Assembly: GCA_018806985.1 (NCBI GenBank)
Contig: JADANN010000390.1
Location: forward strand, 1,647,501-1,711,500
Source of the DNA: Angiostrongylus vasorum
Lineage: Eukaryota > Nematoda > Chromadorea > Rhabditida > Metastrongylidae
Direction: 5' to 3'
DNA: 64,000 nt
Both the position numbers and the translations under genes were made by a program. Below, piece by piece: positions 44,199 through 56,265 of this stretch. The notes below the pieces were generated by a model. The model saw nothing but the letters and a program-made list of their open reading frames with translations. It was not told the origin of the DNA and searched no databases. Each line of letters starts with the position of its first letter. The stretch's first letter is position 1.

Positions 44199-46640
44199 AA
44201 TGAAAGAATCCACTTATATATTCAACATTATCGACCATGAGAATAATCTTCGAGTAAGATTCTCTAGCTGTCAACGACTTTGCATAGTGGCCGATCACCA
44301 TGTATATACTCCACTTCTGAAGGATTTCACCAATGCGGGTCTAATATGACAAATAAACAAAATACCAATAATAATACTCAACTTCGCAGAAACCAAACCA
44401 AATCAGTTCATTCAACTTCACTTCAAGTCGTTATAAGAATTCGTGTGCTTAATGTAACCGTGTGGCCCAAAAGGTCCTCAGAGGTCTGTAAATATGTTAG
44501 TAGGTTAGCGTTAAAACACAAACAACTTTTTTAATAGCTCAACGATAACCTCTAACCACACAGATTACTGTGATAATGACAAGCTTCCAAAAACCACGAA
44601 GGGTAGAGTTAACCCCTCGTCTTGGTGAAAATTAGTAAACGATGAATTGAACAATTATTCACTGCATAATGAAAGAACAGAATGTTTCCCACTTCATTTA
44701 TTACCTTAATAATTTATTACCACATGGATTTGCACGTATTTCGACTAAAAATGAAATGAAACGTTGAGCTTAGAGCCAGGTAGATTGCATGAACTAACTA
44801 TCCGTTTGCTCTTAGCGTCTCAAGGTCTCGTCGAACTTTTTGAGACCGAAAAAAACCCCACGAAAACTGAAGAAAGATTTCTTTCTTGGCCAAACTTCAT
44901 TTTCTTTTCTCCCACACATTCCTAATCACAGCTGAATACTAACATTACTAAGGCCAAACCCCACTAAAAGTATCGCTGATGGCCAAAACGACAACCTATC
45001 AAAATCTGAACAACTTGCTGTCCAACCAGAATATGAGAGCCAAATGAAATAGCATGAACTATTGAACTGAAAGAAGAGATCTTAATAGTCTCTTTCCAAT
45101 GTAAAGCATCAGCACCAGTTCTCTCTGCCCGTATTTCCCAATCCGAAACCACACGGAAAGCAGTAATAGTAACATAATTACGTCCATAAATTGACGAATG
45201 TGACAAATATGAAGTTGTTTCTAACCAATAAATTGAGCTGAATGGAAAAAAACAAACAATGTTCTGCTTTGAGAAAAAAATAGCAGCCGATCAAACGCCC
45301 GAATAGAAACGAGGTCGATAATCCCGCCACAATGCGCTTCCAATCAGCAAATATAAGTGGAAGGATCCAAGGCTGCTATAAGGAGGGCAAAGTAAACGCA
45401 AATCGATGACTCTTAAATGAGATGCAATTGTAACACACACATATCCATCCACCATTCATCCATCCATCCACCCATACGTACACACGTACGTCTGCCGGAA
45501 CTTACTTATACATGCGTACATACATATACACACACATTCAAGCATACATATATACACATATACATGTGCGTACATACAAAAGCCTCCATAGTCCATAGTG
45601 TTCTGGAACCTCACTGGCGTGTTCCATTAGACACACGCATGACTCTATGATAATATGACATCATAAACCGCACTCATAACATCGAAAATTGATATTAATG
45701 TGACCAGACAGCGTTTCACAACTAGGAATTTCTTAAAATGTTAACCTACATGATTCGCACTCTATTCGCTAACAATCGAAATCGAAAGCTTAATCGCTCA
45801 ACTGCGTAAAGATGTCTAGCATATGGAGAATTCTAGTTTTCGTTTCTGCTCGCCCGAAACACCTTGCTGTAATAAAATCTCTATACGCCGTGGATATAAC
45901 CAAATGACCAAGCCAGCAGATATGGCACGTTAGGGGGACACTGGCTACTTCTGATCGAAGCCTCTCGAGCCACAACCGTTAACGTTCAAGTCACAATCAC
46001 GTACAGATCAGAAGAAGTACGTTTGAAAGTACTACTCCCACTAAGGAACCCAGTCGACTTCACAATAACTAAGACTCATTTTAGCTCGCATTTTATTCAC
46101 AAATTTTATATTTTGTTCGAAATGCCTTTCATTGCTAGTTCAGTGCACTGAGTTAAAGGCTTAGCGGCAGATTTATTGACACGTAACTTCAATGGATCGC
46201 GATTTTAATAGAAAAAAGTGGTGGACGGGGAGGCATTTGGTAAGGAACAGAGACACCTCATTTAGTGATTTTCATGAATGGAAACACTAATTCAACATAG
46301 TGAAATCTTCTTAGTAGAACAAAAAGTTAACAGAGATGGTACGAACTATGAACACTCGATGCCCACCAACTCACCTCCGGTCATCGACGGAATTCATTCA
46401 CATCCGTTCAAGTGTGACGACACCGACAGAAGTGGTTGACCGGCACTGGATTCCAGATGTCCATCACCGTCGACGACGATCATGTGTTCGATGCAAATCA
46501 TAATTGCTACCGCACCGCAACCGCTGCTGGCCAAGAGTGTACGGACGTATGCGGTGCATCCAAGTAGCGCACGCAGCCGCCCTCTCACCATAAATTGATC
46601 CGTATTTCGTGGCAACACTAACTTTTTCACTCATATTACT
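44199..46640. other. Gene-poor stretch, possible exon patch
   Basis: From 46,370 to 46,610 the sequence is GC-richer, and long frames are open on both strands. On the minus strand a good donor, GGAG|GTGAGT, ends at about 46,370. I cannot build a phase-consistent gene from it. Words of ACAT, ATCC and TACA make up a degenerate microsatellite at about 45,430-45,590. Confidence 0.35.
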
Positions 46641-46649
46641 CAATGCTGG

Positions 46650-46726
46650 GTGAATGTATGTATGCATGTGTGTGCATGTGTGTCTTTGTGTGTGTGCGTG
46701 TGTGTATGTGTATGTGTATGTGTGCA
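46650..46726. repeat. (TG)n-rich microsatellite
   Basis: Imperfect TG/TATG/GCATG repeat of about 75 bases. The Cys/Val-rich frames through it are artefacts. Confidence 0.9.
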
Positions 46727-48330
46727 TTCGTCATCAGACAACTTCGTCACCTCATCAACGGTCACCGAAAGAACTGGAGATATCCGAATCATCACCGTGA
46801 AGAACCACACACGAATTCGACGTGAACTTTCTACGAACTCCTTTCGAAGATGTTCGTCAGTAAATTTGTGATGACCACACGAATGTCTCATTATTTTAGA
46901 TTAACTCATAACGGACAAAGCCTATTTCTTTGAGAACCGCCCACAATTTTTCGATAACTGGACCAGTTGATAAATTGAGAATTGAGCTGAGGAAACAAAA
47001 AATATGTTTGCTTAACGTAGCGCAATAACTTTCAACCACCTTGAATTGTGCACAATGCACATCGTCCATTATTTAAACTATCTAGTTAAAGAAGTCCAGT
47101 TAAGAACTGGTCAATATAAGTTTCATAGAACCCTGGACAATAAGCAACAAAAAAAATCTCCATAATTTAAACGCAGTGCTTAGGTTTTACTTTGTCACAT
47201 GAAATAACTCAATAGTTTAACAAATAAGCAAAGATGTAAGTAACAACTAGGACAATTCGAATCTGTAAGCGCTAAATGGTGTACGATCTCAACGGTAGTC
47301 AGGAATCTCGGACAACTGTTACAAAAAAAGTGGTATGAACTCATCAATGCAACTGACGTAATATAATTGAGTTTCTTTTTTTTTCCTATAAATCGATTGA
47401 TGAAATGCTTGTATTGGTTTACCGAAAATGTTACTTATCTCAATATTATAGTAATGAGACATGGAAAACACTTATGCCTTTACAGTCAGGACATTGTAAA
47501 GAAGGAATAAACAACACAAGATCCTTGAGTAAAAAATTGATGAGATTTCTAGTGACTCTATCGATTAACCTTGAGATTTTTTCACTAACGAATGACTTCT
47601 CACACATACACCTAGATGATGTTGACAAAACCCGTCAGCACTCCGCGACTAATCGCTTTCGTTCGTGCCCATACATGTGCATTTTCGCTAGTCAAAACAT
47701 AATTACCGTAATTCTTCATGTTAATTTAGTAATAGGAATAGTTCGATAGAAGATGCCAATGTTAGGAAGCTCTACTCGTAGCAAAAAAGATCCGGTTACT
47801 ATGTAGCCGTCATGAATGTTGTGTCTCATGGATCAATGATTCTTATGACAAAAATTCCGCTACTTACCTACAGTCTGTTACATAAGCAGCATCCTTGAAC
47901 ACACATTCAGAGATATGCCGAAGGTAGTCCGACCCTAAATCGTGTGGTCAGTTTTTAGGCGAGGTCAATAGATGCGGAGGTCCAGGACGAGTGGTCGAGC
48001 AGCGCCTCAGCCCATCATCCTCCATATAAGAAGCATCACCGCATAGGGCGAAACACCGAGAAATACCACACTCACACACCCAGCGTCGAAAATCGATAAA
48101 CAAGCCAAACAAAACAATCACGTTTGCAGCAACTGGTCCGATGATGCTTCGAGCTTACGACTCACTTATGCGACTTTGAGTTAATGAGGTAGTTGTTAGT
48201 GGTCGTACGAGCTGATGTTAAGCTCTCATCTACACGAAATTCAGATGTAGACCAATCGATATCGTTACGAATTGGTACCATACGTAGATAAACTCAGTTC
48301 TATTGTGTATGTGATAACCTGAATAAGTGA

Positions 48331-48363
48331 CTTGTGTGTGTGTGTGTGTGTGTATGTGTGTGA
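48331..48363. repeat. (TG)n microsatellite
   Basis: Fourteen or more TG units with one TA interruption. Confidence 0.95.
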
Positions 48364-48599
48364 AAGGGAAAAAAACTCCTCCACTTTCAAAACTGACCGA
48401 ACGAACAACCATAACGATGTTATACAATGGCCACACAGAGCATTATTCGACAGATTCTGACCAAGCAAATCTATCTGTGATTGTAAGTGGGAACGAGATG
48501 ATGGGGATGTCGTCGTGGCTGCTCAACGTCTTTGACAAGGCCTAACTCTAACTCTATCAAATGACGGGTCAATGATTTTTTGTTTTTTATGTAGATACA

Positions 48600-48935
48600 C
48601 GCTGTGTATAGCTGAAATTTGCTACTGAACTCACTGCGCGTTTTCCTTGGTCGCCGCACCGCCGCGGCCGCCAACTCGACGCCGCAACGTCGGCGTCGTC
48701 GTCGTCGTTGTCGTTGTCGCCGTCGTCGTCGTCGTCATACGTTAGCATTACATCCCACACTCCCACACCTAGTTCCAATCTGCGCCGATCAGCTGCCTCC
48801 ATATCGACCGCGATAAATGGTTGGGGTGGTAGGGCTGTAGGGCTGGCTAGCCGGCTGACTGGGACTGGGACTGGGACTGACACTGGCCTCGCCATCACCA
48901 TCACCATCTCTCACTATCGCGTAGTGCTTGCCGCC
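48600..48935. repeat. GC-rich low-complexity block with (GTC)n and (GGGACT)n
   Basis: Contains (GTC)n at about 48,689-48,737 and (GGGACT)n at about 48,857-48,880. Open frames on both strands (Asp-rich on minus, Arg-rich on plus) follow from the repeats. It might be a promoter or first-exon region, but no start or splice pattern proves it. Confidence 0.6.
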
Positions 48936-50535
48936 TACAGTTAGTTCTACCTTCTACGATTATAAGGAATTAGTTCGCTTTAACTCATGCACCACATTCG
49001 ACAAGTGATCAGTCGGTGAATTCGAATACCCTTCTCTATAAGAGTACCGTTGATGTTTCACAGGATGGTAGTAAGAAAAAAAATCTGAATCCTCATACAC
49101 TACATTCTTAATGAGCAAGAATCATTCGTTTGATCATTAATCAACTGATTTGCTCATCAAGAATATAATGTACGACTTGGTTAACGCTGAGGTCGGTCTT
49201 GGGAATTACTGCAAGATGAATGCTCATAATTAAACACCGCTTGCGAGGATCCACTTGGTAAACTAAATTACATGAATAATAAGTTCCTAAAGACACCAAA
49301 CATAACAGTGATACATACGGTGAGTAAAAAAAATGTATTGACCATTTTTCTGGAGAAAAATCAAAACGTTTGAGTGAACTGGTTACTAATAGATTAATAT
49401 TAAACATCCTACTCCAAATAGAGCTTAGAAAAAAGAAAGCTTCTAATTTCTAAAATGAAACAGACACTGCTGGCCCTGTTCGTCGCACTTATAGTTGACC
49501 CTTGAAGGGTACCCAGTAATGAGGATATACTACACAGATTCCGAAGAATTTGTACTTGTTTCAGAACAACTGCTTTCCTGAACGATACAAGATATGTTCT
49601 AGAAATAAAAAAAAATATAAGTTCAAGAAGAACAAGCAGTGTTAGAAGAAATTAGAAGAGCTTTGAAAAGAAGGACAGAAACGGAAAGTACATGAGGATT
49701 CTAAATCCTGGGCAGTAATTTGCTGCAGTACGGTAGTAAAACCGATCACTGTACTCGTTCAGTAACAATCAGATATTTCAAACTAGATGAGACGATGGAA
49801 AGCTGATGTAGAATCAGGCGAACACACAGTCAGGTCCCATGAATCATTTTTAATTAACCTCAGTTCGTATGATATTTAACAAAAAGAATATATTGGTTGA
49901 CAAAACGAGGACACCGCTTTGAGTCCACGTAATAGAATACCTTAATGGGAAAGCCGAATTCCATCAAAGATCTCCACTAGGCATACATAGCGCACAAAGC
50001 AGGACGATGAAGATGGATGATTGGATGTAAAGTTATGACCCGAAAACACACAAGCTTCGGCAATACGTAAGTCTAGAATGTTTTAGAAAGAAACACCCTT
50101 ACGCTGGCTAACTCTGAAATTAAGAATAATTTCTCATTTGAGAATACCACATTCGTCATCCCACACGAATACAGAACGAAATGGCTCCGTTCATAGAATC
50201 CAACAATGTGAAAGACCAGGAAAGGAGTGTTTGCAGAGGATCTCTACTCACTACGCGATAAAAAATTTAAGTTCAGAATTTGCTGTGAAGTTGCAGAAGT
50301 ATTCATTGAGAGGGCTGCACGTTACAATGACTTTCCATCCGCCAAAGACTGTTAAATAAACATTGTCTTTAAAATCTCGTGTGAGCTCATCATTATTCCT
50401 TATGATGCAAGGGCAAGTCAGTTTTAACCTCCAAATTCAATTACTCCACAAGAAAATTCTGCGCATGATATCAGTTTCTTTATATGAAGCACCCATAATC
50501 CACAGATGGAAACGAGGTAGGGTATGGTGGAGTAG
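48936..50535. other. Gene-poor stretch, possible upstream exons of the next gene
   Basis: Short frames with plausible splice edges occur at about 49,493-49,556 (TTATAG acceptor, TTT|GTACTT donor) and about 50,130-50,250. None is strong enough to call. Confidence 0.3.
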
Positions 50536-51293
50536 AATGAGACGACGAAAATACAACTCTACACGTTTGACGTGGGCACAACAACCTCAGGCTGCATGTT
50601 GAGGAAAGCCAATGCAGGACAAAGCAGGATGTACCATCACAACCATATTTACGAAGTTTAAGTTTCTTAAAAACTTAAAACCACTAAACCTATATCTGAG
50701 AGCTTACCACTTAGTATGGAAGAGACAGCGGCGAAAGCAGAACCACAGCGATGTCGACTGCCCGCAATATTATAGATCTTAGTAAATTGTGCAGCTGGAC
50801 GGGCACTAACCACAATGTCACAGCGAGGTATTCCTCATGAACTTTGAAGCAAGCATCTCGGGCCGAGTAATCAATACTGCAAGTAGAATAGAAGATAGTG
50901 GAAATCTGATGAAGAGTGTGTTGCAAACAATTTGTGTGACTCTCACAGCGAATCTGATGATGGGAACAGATACTTTTTAAAGCCCACATACAGAACGTCC
51001 TCGACAATCCTGGATGAACCACCCGGAGGCAAGTAACTCAATCAATACTGTCACCTCCGCTCTACTCGCTCTTGTCCACCACAAAAGGAGGTCAATGCAG
51101 GGTTAGCCAGTTGTGTAGTTACGCAGCGTATGCAATGTCCGACCCCGTTCGTTCACATCCTCCAAGTGATCTTAGTCGATCACCGCAGAGTTTTTACCAC
51201 CATCACTCCTCAAGTATCGATAATAATAGACTCGAACTGCTCACAATAACGAGTGCTGGAAATGCTGAAAATAATGATATAGTTAGTTCCTAA
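50536..51293 (+). CDS. Candidate 3' exons of an unrecognised gene
   Basis: Four candidate exons keep one frame: 50,536-50,655, 50,715-50,827, 50,949-51,032 and 51,101-51,293, ending in TAA. The last three have reasonable edges: CACTTAG|TAT, CGAG|GTATTC, CTCACAG|CG, CAA|GTAACT and ATGCAG|GG. The phases (0, 2, 2) match at each junction. The first is weaker at both ends (purine-rich TAG acceptor, GTTTAA donor). The encoded tail is rich in Ser, Asn and Thr, includes SQSF-like and HHH-containing stretches, and ends in DIVSS. I see no catalytic motif or membrane span; it could be the cytoplasmic tail of a receptor, but this is a guess. A minus-strand frame at 50,711-51,022 overlaps, so the assignment is uncertain. 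Confidence 0.4.
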
Positions 51294-51602
51294 GAAAATG
51301 GTAACCCAATTTTTTTCTGAAATTTATGCTTCCAAAGCAGAAAAGTACAAATCATGAGCAGATGTAGGTTTATGAAATCGGAACGGACTCGAAAAAGAAA
51401 GACCAACCGACAGACTTTCATCGCTCACGAAACAAAAAATGGAGTAAAGATATGATTAAAACATGAAATTCTTTTGATTCCTTACCTCCAAAAACACTGT
51501 GATCACCAACCACTTATGTATCGTAATATTGCTTTTTATCCAATGTTAATACATCGTGTAGCACTTAAACCTAAAACAAGTAATTTCAAGGGATTACTTT
51601 AA

Positions 51603-51990
51603 TATTCACCTGACGCTTGAATGGCCCGTCCTCACTGGTTGTGCGGGCAGCAGCATAATCTCCATTTTTCGGAGATTTGCTGGTTAACCCACTGTGGTCC
51701 CTGGAATCCCGAGATCAGCCTGGCCTAAGTCCACCCCAGGTCTTCACCACCACAGGCAATCGCAACCCTTGTGGATCAGAGGAGATTTGCCACCATGCGA
51801 CTTTGATAGGGACGGTGGTGGATCCTGGTGTTGGTGTACTCTTAGCTAGGCTACCTGATGGAAACGCCGGACTCCTTCTCAGCTTGGGAGACCCTGCCAG
51901 GGGGATGAATGCCCCCGCTGTACATCGCAGTCGACACCCAGGAACAGCTCCCAGCCACGATGAGGCGGTATACCGTTGGGAGGGGGTTAT
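51603..51990 (-). repeat. Family C repeat, near full length
   Basis: Plus strand begins cgcttgaatggcccgtcctc and runs to gcggtataccgttgggagg. It aligns in order with 8,016-8,418. The overlapping plus-strand frame 51,677-52,000 is an artefact. Confidence 0.7.
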
Positions 51991-52204
51991 CGTACTTTAA
52001 TATTAAATAGATTTTAATAAATTAACTTGTCCTCTAGGAATTTCAATGAAACACAAGTGCTTCAGCTTGTAAAGAAAAGCGTCAACTAATCCATTAGAGT
52101 GTCAGTTAATTCACTTTCAAGTTCACTTTACGTCTAAATCTCTACAACGAAATAAAGGTTGTCGGAAGATTTGCACAATAACTCATTTGATTGCAATATA
52201 GTTG

Positions 52205-52206
<2 letters not shown>

Positions 52207-52240
<34 letters not shown>
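52207..52240. repeat. (CAA)n trinucleotide repeat
   Basis: Eleven CAA units without interruption. Confidence 0.95.
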
Positions 52241-52984
52241 ATAGTACCATTCTTTCATTCACAGCCATTTAGTATCGAATTCAGGAAAGAAAAAAAAGGA
52301 ATGAAATAGAGCCAAACGATCAATAATCGTATCCAAACGTAGATGGTAGGTAACCAACGGTCGCGCAAAATAACTTTAAAATATACTGTAGTTGCTCCAT
52401 TCTATAAGGGATATTATTGCTGGTGTAAAAAGACCACAATCACAATTGATACTCGACTTCTACAGTTTCGGCACGGTAGACTATTTTTAAGGGAAATCCA
52501 TCTCTAAAATCTAAATAAACAGATTTTTTTCCTTGTTGTTATTTTCACATCTTTATAAACAGCGTACTTACCCATAACAAACTCTCAGCCATTATTAGGG
52601 CGAGTAGCTCAAAACGTCTCTCATTTCCTCTATGAAAAGAAAGAAGTGCGACCAATTTCATCCAGAAAAAACTGTACTTGTCAAAAGTAATCAGGACTTC
52701 TATTCTTATGCGATTTACTAAGAAGCTCCAACTCCAAGCTCCAAAGTGCAAAAATTATGTCCACTAGAAGAAAAGTGGGGCTATTTTCCCAAAAATTTTT
52801 TAAAAACTCGTTAAAGTGATAAAACGTACAGTAGAATTCGAACCAGACAACTACAACAGAGAAGAAAGTTTAAGGAGGAGGAAGAGAAACAAGAGCAGGG
52901 TTTTCATCAATCAGCTAAAACAGTCATTCTACAGGTTAGAAAATCGCACAGCGTTAGAATTCTCTGTTGCTTCTCAATCCTTGT
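52241..52984. other. Intergenic stretch, nothing recognised
   Basis: No exon or RNA gene recognised. Confidence 0.4.
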
Positions 52985-53060
52985 GAACGCATCATTCATT
53001 CGACTTCACTAAGCACCGTAGAGGTTACTGATTTCATATTTGTCTACACAACGATAACGT
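52985..53060 (-). repeat. Old family A fragment
   Basis: On the minus strand: acctctacggtgcttagtga, agtcgaatgaatgatgcg. This fits the 3' part of family A. Confidence 0.4.
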
Positions 53061-53605
53061 GCGAAGGCTTACCGGCGCTTATATCTGCTTAAATAAGTGG
53101 GCTTCAATTTGTCCAACCACCAAGGGTGTATTTCAGGATATTTTTTAACATTGCGCTACACGGGTCATGCTTAGAAGGTAACGCATCCTATTGTTCTGAT
53201 TCTTCTGAAAGAAACGTCCGATAACAAATCAATCACTGGTAAGATGATGAAAGAAATGGTATTAGTATTTAATAATTTAAAGAGCATTTAATGGATAAAA
53301 TCTTGAGGTAGCCCTAACAATGGAACAGCATCATCTGAAATTTGCAAAATATCAAAACTAAAAATATTGAAGTCATTTCCTTACAAACACCATTGACACA
53401 CCTCTATGTATCTCAGAGAGGGGGCTCAAGCAAGTCACAACAGTATGTATCGCAGTCCTAAGGTACTGTAACGGTCACTATTCCATCGTTCTAGTAGAAC
53501 ATCTAAATACTGTCTGAACACAAGAAATGTTCCACATTACTCTACTGCTCGAAGTCTTAATATAAAAGCAATGCGGAGATTCGCTCAGCTAAAACCTCAA
53601 ATAAC
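53061..53605. other. Intergenic stretch, nothing recognised
   Basis: No supported feature. Confidence 0.4.
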
Positions 53606-54296
53606 TGCGGAGAATATACAACCACAAGATTGCTGAGATATTTGCAAACTCCGGACCACAGGTGTTTGCGGTGGGGAACGAACGCGCTATTGTCCTTTCC
53701 GGGGAGTAGCGCGTTCACCACCACACCATGCGGGTCCTTCGTTTCGATATAGAGATCGATAAGAACTAGCTGAGAGACAGGCGAAACGAAGGACCCGCAT
53801 GGTGTGGTGGTGAACGCGCTACTCCCCGGAAAGGACAATAGCGCGTTCGTTCCCACCGCAAGCACCTGCGGTCGGAGTTTTAGCAATATCTCAGCAATCT
53901 TTGTGGTTGTATTTCACATACCAATAACCTGCCATAAAAAGTATAAAAAGGCAGAAAAATAAAATCTAAATATTGTGAATTCAACTACAGCCTCAGCTTA
54001 ACTGGGTTTAATGCCGATATGGGCTCCCCAGATCAGTCCCGGTGACGGGTGATTGCTGACGGCAGAGATCGATAAGAACTAGCTGAGAGACAGGCGAAAC
54101 GAAGGACCCGCATGGTGTGGTGGTGAACGCGCTACTCCCGGGAAAGGACAATAGCGCGTTCGTTCCCCACCGCAAACACCTGCGGTCCGGAGTTTTGCAA
54201 ATATCTCAGCAATCTTGTGGTTGTATTTCGCATACCAATAACCTGCCATAAAAAGTATAAAGGCAGAAAATAAAATCTAAATATTGCGGAGAATAT
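53606..54296. repeat. Composite family B insertion with 12-bp target duplication
   Basis: The unit 53,618-54,284 is flanked by identical TGCGGAGAATAT at 53,606-53,617 and 54,285-54,296, as expected for one insertion. Inside, an inverted family B head (about 53,618-53,748, minus) faces a plus-strand copy (about 53,757-53,990). A second plus-strand copy follows at 54,068-54,284, near identical to the first. Between the plus copies lies the family B body (ctacagcctcagcttaactg ... ggtgacgggtgattgctgac). tRNA-like boxes occur as TGTGGTGGTGAACGCG and GCGTTCGTTCCC. Confidence 0.75.
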
Positions 54297-54371
54297 CTTA
54301 AGGATCGACTCTCATTGAACTTGGGTAACAATTATCACCAATTTTAACTCCAGAAAATTTCTGTTGCTCAA

Positions 54372-54602
54372 TGCTGTCGTCTCGTCTTGGTATCAAAGTC
54401 GCATGGTGGTAAATCTCCCCTCTGATCCACAAGGGGCTGCTACTGCCTGTCGTGGTCACGACCTGGGGCACACTTTGGCCAGGCTGTCCCTCGGGATTCT
54501 AGGGAACCACAATGGCTTAATCAGCAAATCTCTGAAAGATGGTGATTATGCTGGGGCCCGCACAACTAGTAAGGGCGGGCCGTTCAACTATCAAGTAAGT
54601 AT
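54372..54602 (+). repeat. Family C repeat, 5'-truncated
   Basis: Starts at tctcgtcttggtatcaaagt, just after the middle of the element, and ends aagggcgggccgttcaacta with tail tcaagtaagtatc. Confidence 0.65.
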
Positions 54603-55286
54603 CATTGCCGATTACCATCAATGAAAACTACGTCTAGACAATAGGTAAATAGATACTAAAAGTAGCTATACTCTAAGATTTTATCTGCTAACCAGACTAT
54701 GAGCGGGATAGAAATACCTTCGCTTCCTTTCTTTGCCCAAAAATGTCACCGTCACTGTTCATTGTTCACTGTTTGTGGCAACAGAAAGCAAATCAATTAG
54801 CTTTGTTGCCCTCAAATTTTTACGTGGATGGCCCGACTGGGAAAAAAAAATGCAATATTTTGTCGAATAAGCACTTTCGGACGAAGAAAAAACAGAACTT
54901 CACGTGAAAACGGTACAGAGCTAGCTAATGAAAGATGGAAAATTCGCCATCGATTCTTTCATTTTTGTGGCAAAACCGTCATGAAAGGACGGATTACAAC
55001 ATGTGAGAACGCCACAGTTTTCAAGCAACTAACTTTATTTTGATCTGGTGAAATCGACTGAAGTTAAGCCTAAGCGAAGTTCTGCGAGGCAAATCGTACC
55101 TTCGACATGGCAAAACTATTCTTCTTTACAGACGTGACTGTAAACCCTGAAGTCAACTACAGACGCAGACAAGACCAGGGGATAAACTCTAATTTCCTTG
55201 AAAAGTCAAAGCCAAAAAAAATTGATGGATTTTAGGGAGAGCACTTCATAAACACACGTAGGCATAAAGCACCATTTTTTTGATTA
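54603..55286. other. Intergenic stretch, nothing recognised
   Basis: The open frame 54,828-55,043 (+) has no recognisable motif. Confidence 0.4.
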
Positions 55287-55560
55287 GCGCAATTGTTGGG
55301 GACATTCCACAATACATATGTGTTCGTCGATTCGATCCTGGCACACTGGGACTACCAAAGCCTGCCATCCGTCGGCGGTCGGCAAATGGGAACCAGACTT
55401 CCTTGAGAGAGTACAAATACCAACTTCATGTATCGACATAATTTCGCTAGTTGTCGAAGACGCGAAACATGCATTCAATTAACTCAGCTGAGTGTGTAAG
55501 AGTAGTGGTGTCCAAGGCATGGCGTATCCCTAAAGGATTGATCAATGCCTAACATTAACA
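55287..55560 (+). repeat. Family A SINE with internal insertion
   Basis: Head gttggggacattccacaata, B box GATTCGATCC at 55,329-55,338, body catccgtcggcggtcggcaa and gggaaccagacttccttgag, end aaggcatggcgtatccctaa, aggattgatcaatgcctaac. About 30 extra bases lie before the end segment. Confidence 0.6.
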
Positions 55561-56089
55561 CTCCTTTAATGTGACGATAGGTAAGCAAGAAATGAATTGC
55601 AAGCATTTATTGATAAAGAATGTAAATAAAGGTGGTATCCATCCGATCCTTCTGCGTTAAACATCAGCCGTGATCATATTTCAACAGGATCACTAGAAAA
55701 ACAACTTATGTGCTTTTACCAGAAATCTTAGCAGAGATTACGACTGCGAAATGTGATTTTGTACCAAAAGCGTAAGGTTTAGAATAAGAGGAATCTTTGA
55801 CTTGCACAGATCCTCTCTGGTACTGACAGTATTCCAAATGTTTTCATCAAGATTACCTAAATGAGTATAAATAAGAATTTTGCATGAAGCATAATCAAAT
55901 ATACCAGCCGCATCCCGTTTGGATTACAGCAATCAGAGAAAGTCTCATGACTCAGTGAAGGAATAAATTTCGAGAACAAAACATTGATAGATCAGTCACG
56001 CTCCAAAAGCTGCTGGCAAAAGATGGCAAAAAAGACCAGTGAATTGAGCAACGGAACTCGTTGTTTTCGTGATAAGCACAAGCAAGGCT
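55561..56089. other. Intergenic stretch, nothing recognised
   Basis: No supported feature. Confidence 0.4.
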
Positions 56090-56265
56090 GTTACTTCTCT
56101 TTATTCACAAAAAAGCTGACGTTAGGGTAGATTTCGCTTCCTTTTGTGAATAAAGAGGGAAGTAGCAACCTCGTGTGTGCTTAACAAGAAAACAACGATT
56201 TATTGATCCATGCTGAGGTTAATAAAAAGTCCGTCTTGGGGACAGTGGAATGCCGAAGAATCCAT
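56090..56265. repeat. Family D inverted junction
   Basis: Plus strand: tttattcacaaaa ... agctgacgttagggtagatttcgcttcc ... ttttgtgaataaa. The first part is a decayed core region on the minus strand (agcgaaat...acgtcagc). The second part is the family D tail on the plus strand (caacctcgtgtgtgcttaac, atgctgaggttaataaaaag). The TTTATTCACAAAA arms form a short foldback. Confidence 0.55.

Noticed and set aside
48587..48907. Asp-rich 106-codon frame on the minus strand
   Set aside because: The acidic run is translation of a (GTC)n repeat; there is no splice or start evidence, so it is kept only as a possible patch.
49455..49505. Short frame starting like a signal peptide (MKQTLLALF)
   Set aside because: It stops after 16 codons and no good donor follows, so it is not supported as a first exon.
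50711..51022. 103-codon minus-strand frame
   Set aside because: It overlaps candidate plus-strand exons that have better splice sites and matching phases; treated as a shadow, with some doubt.
53606..54296. DNA transposon with terminal inverted repeats
   Set aside because: The inverted repeats are not at both ends of the unit, and a 12-bp target duplication of non-fixed type fits retrotransposition better.
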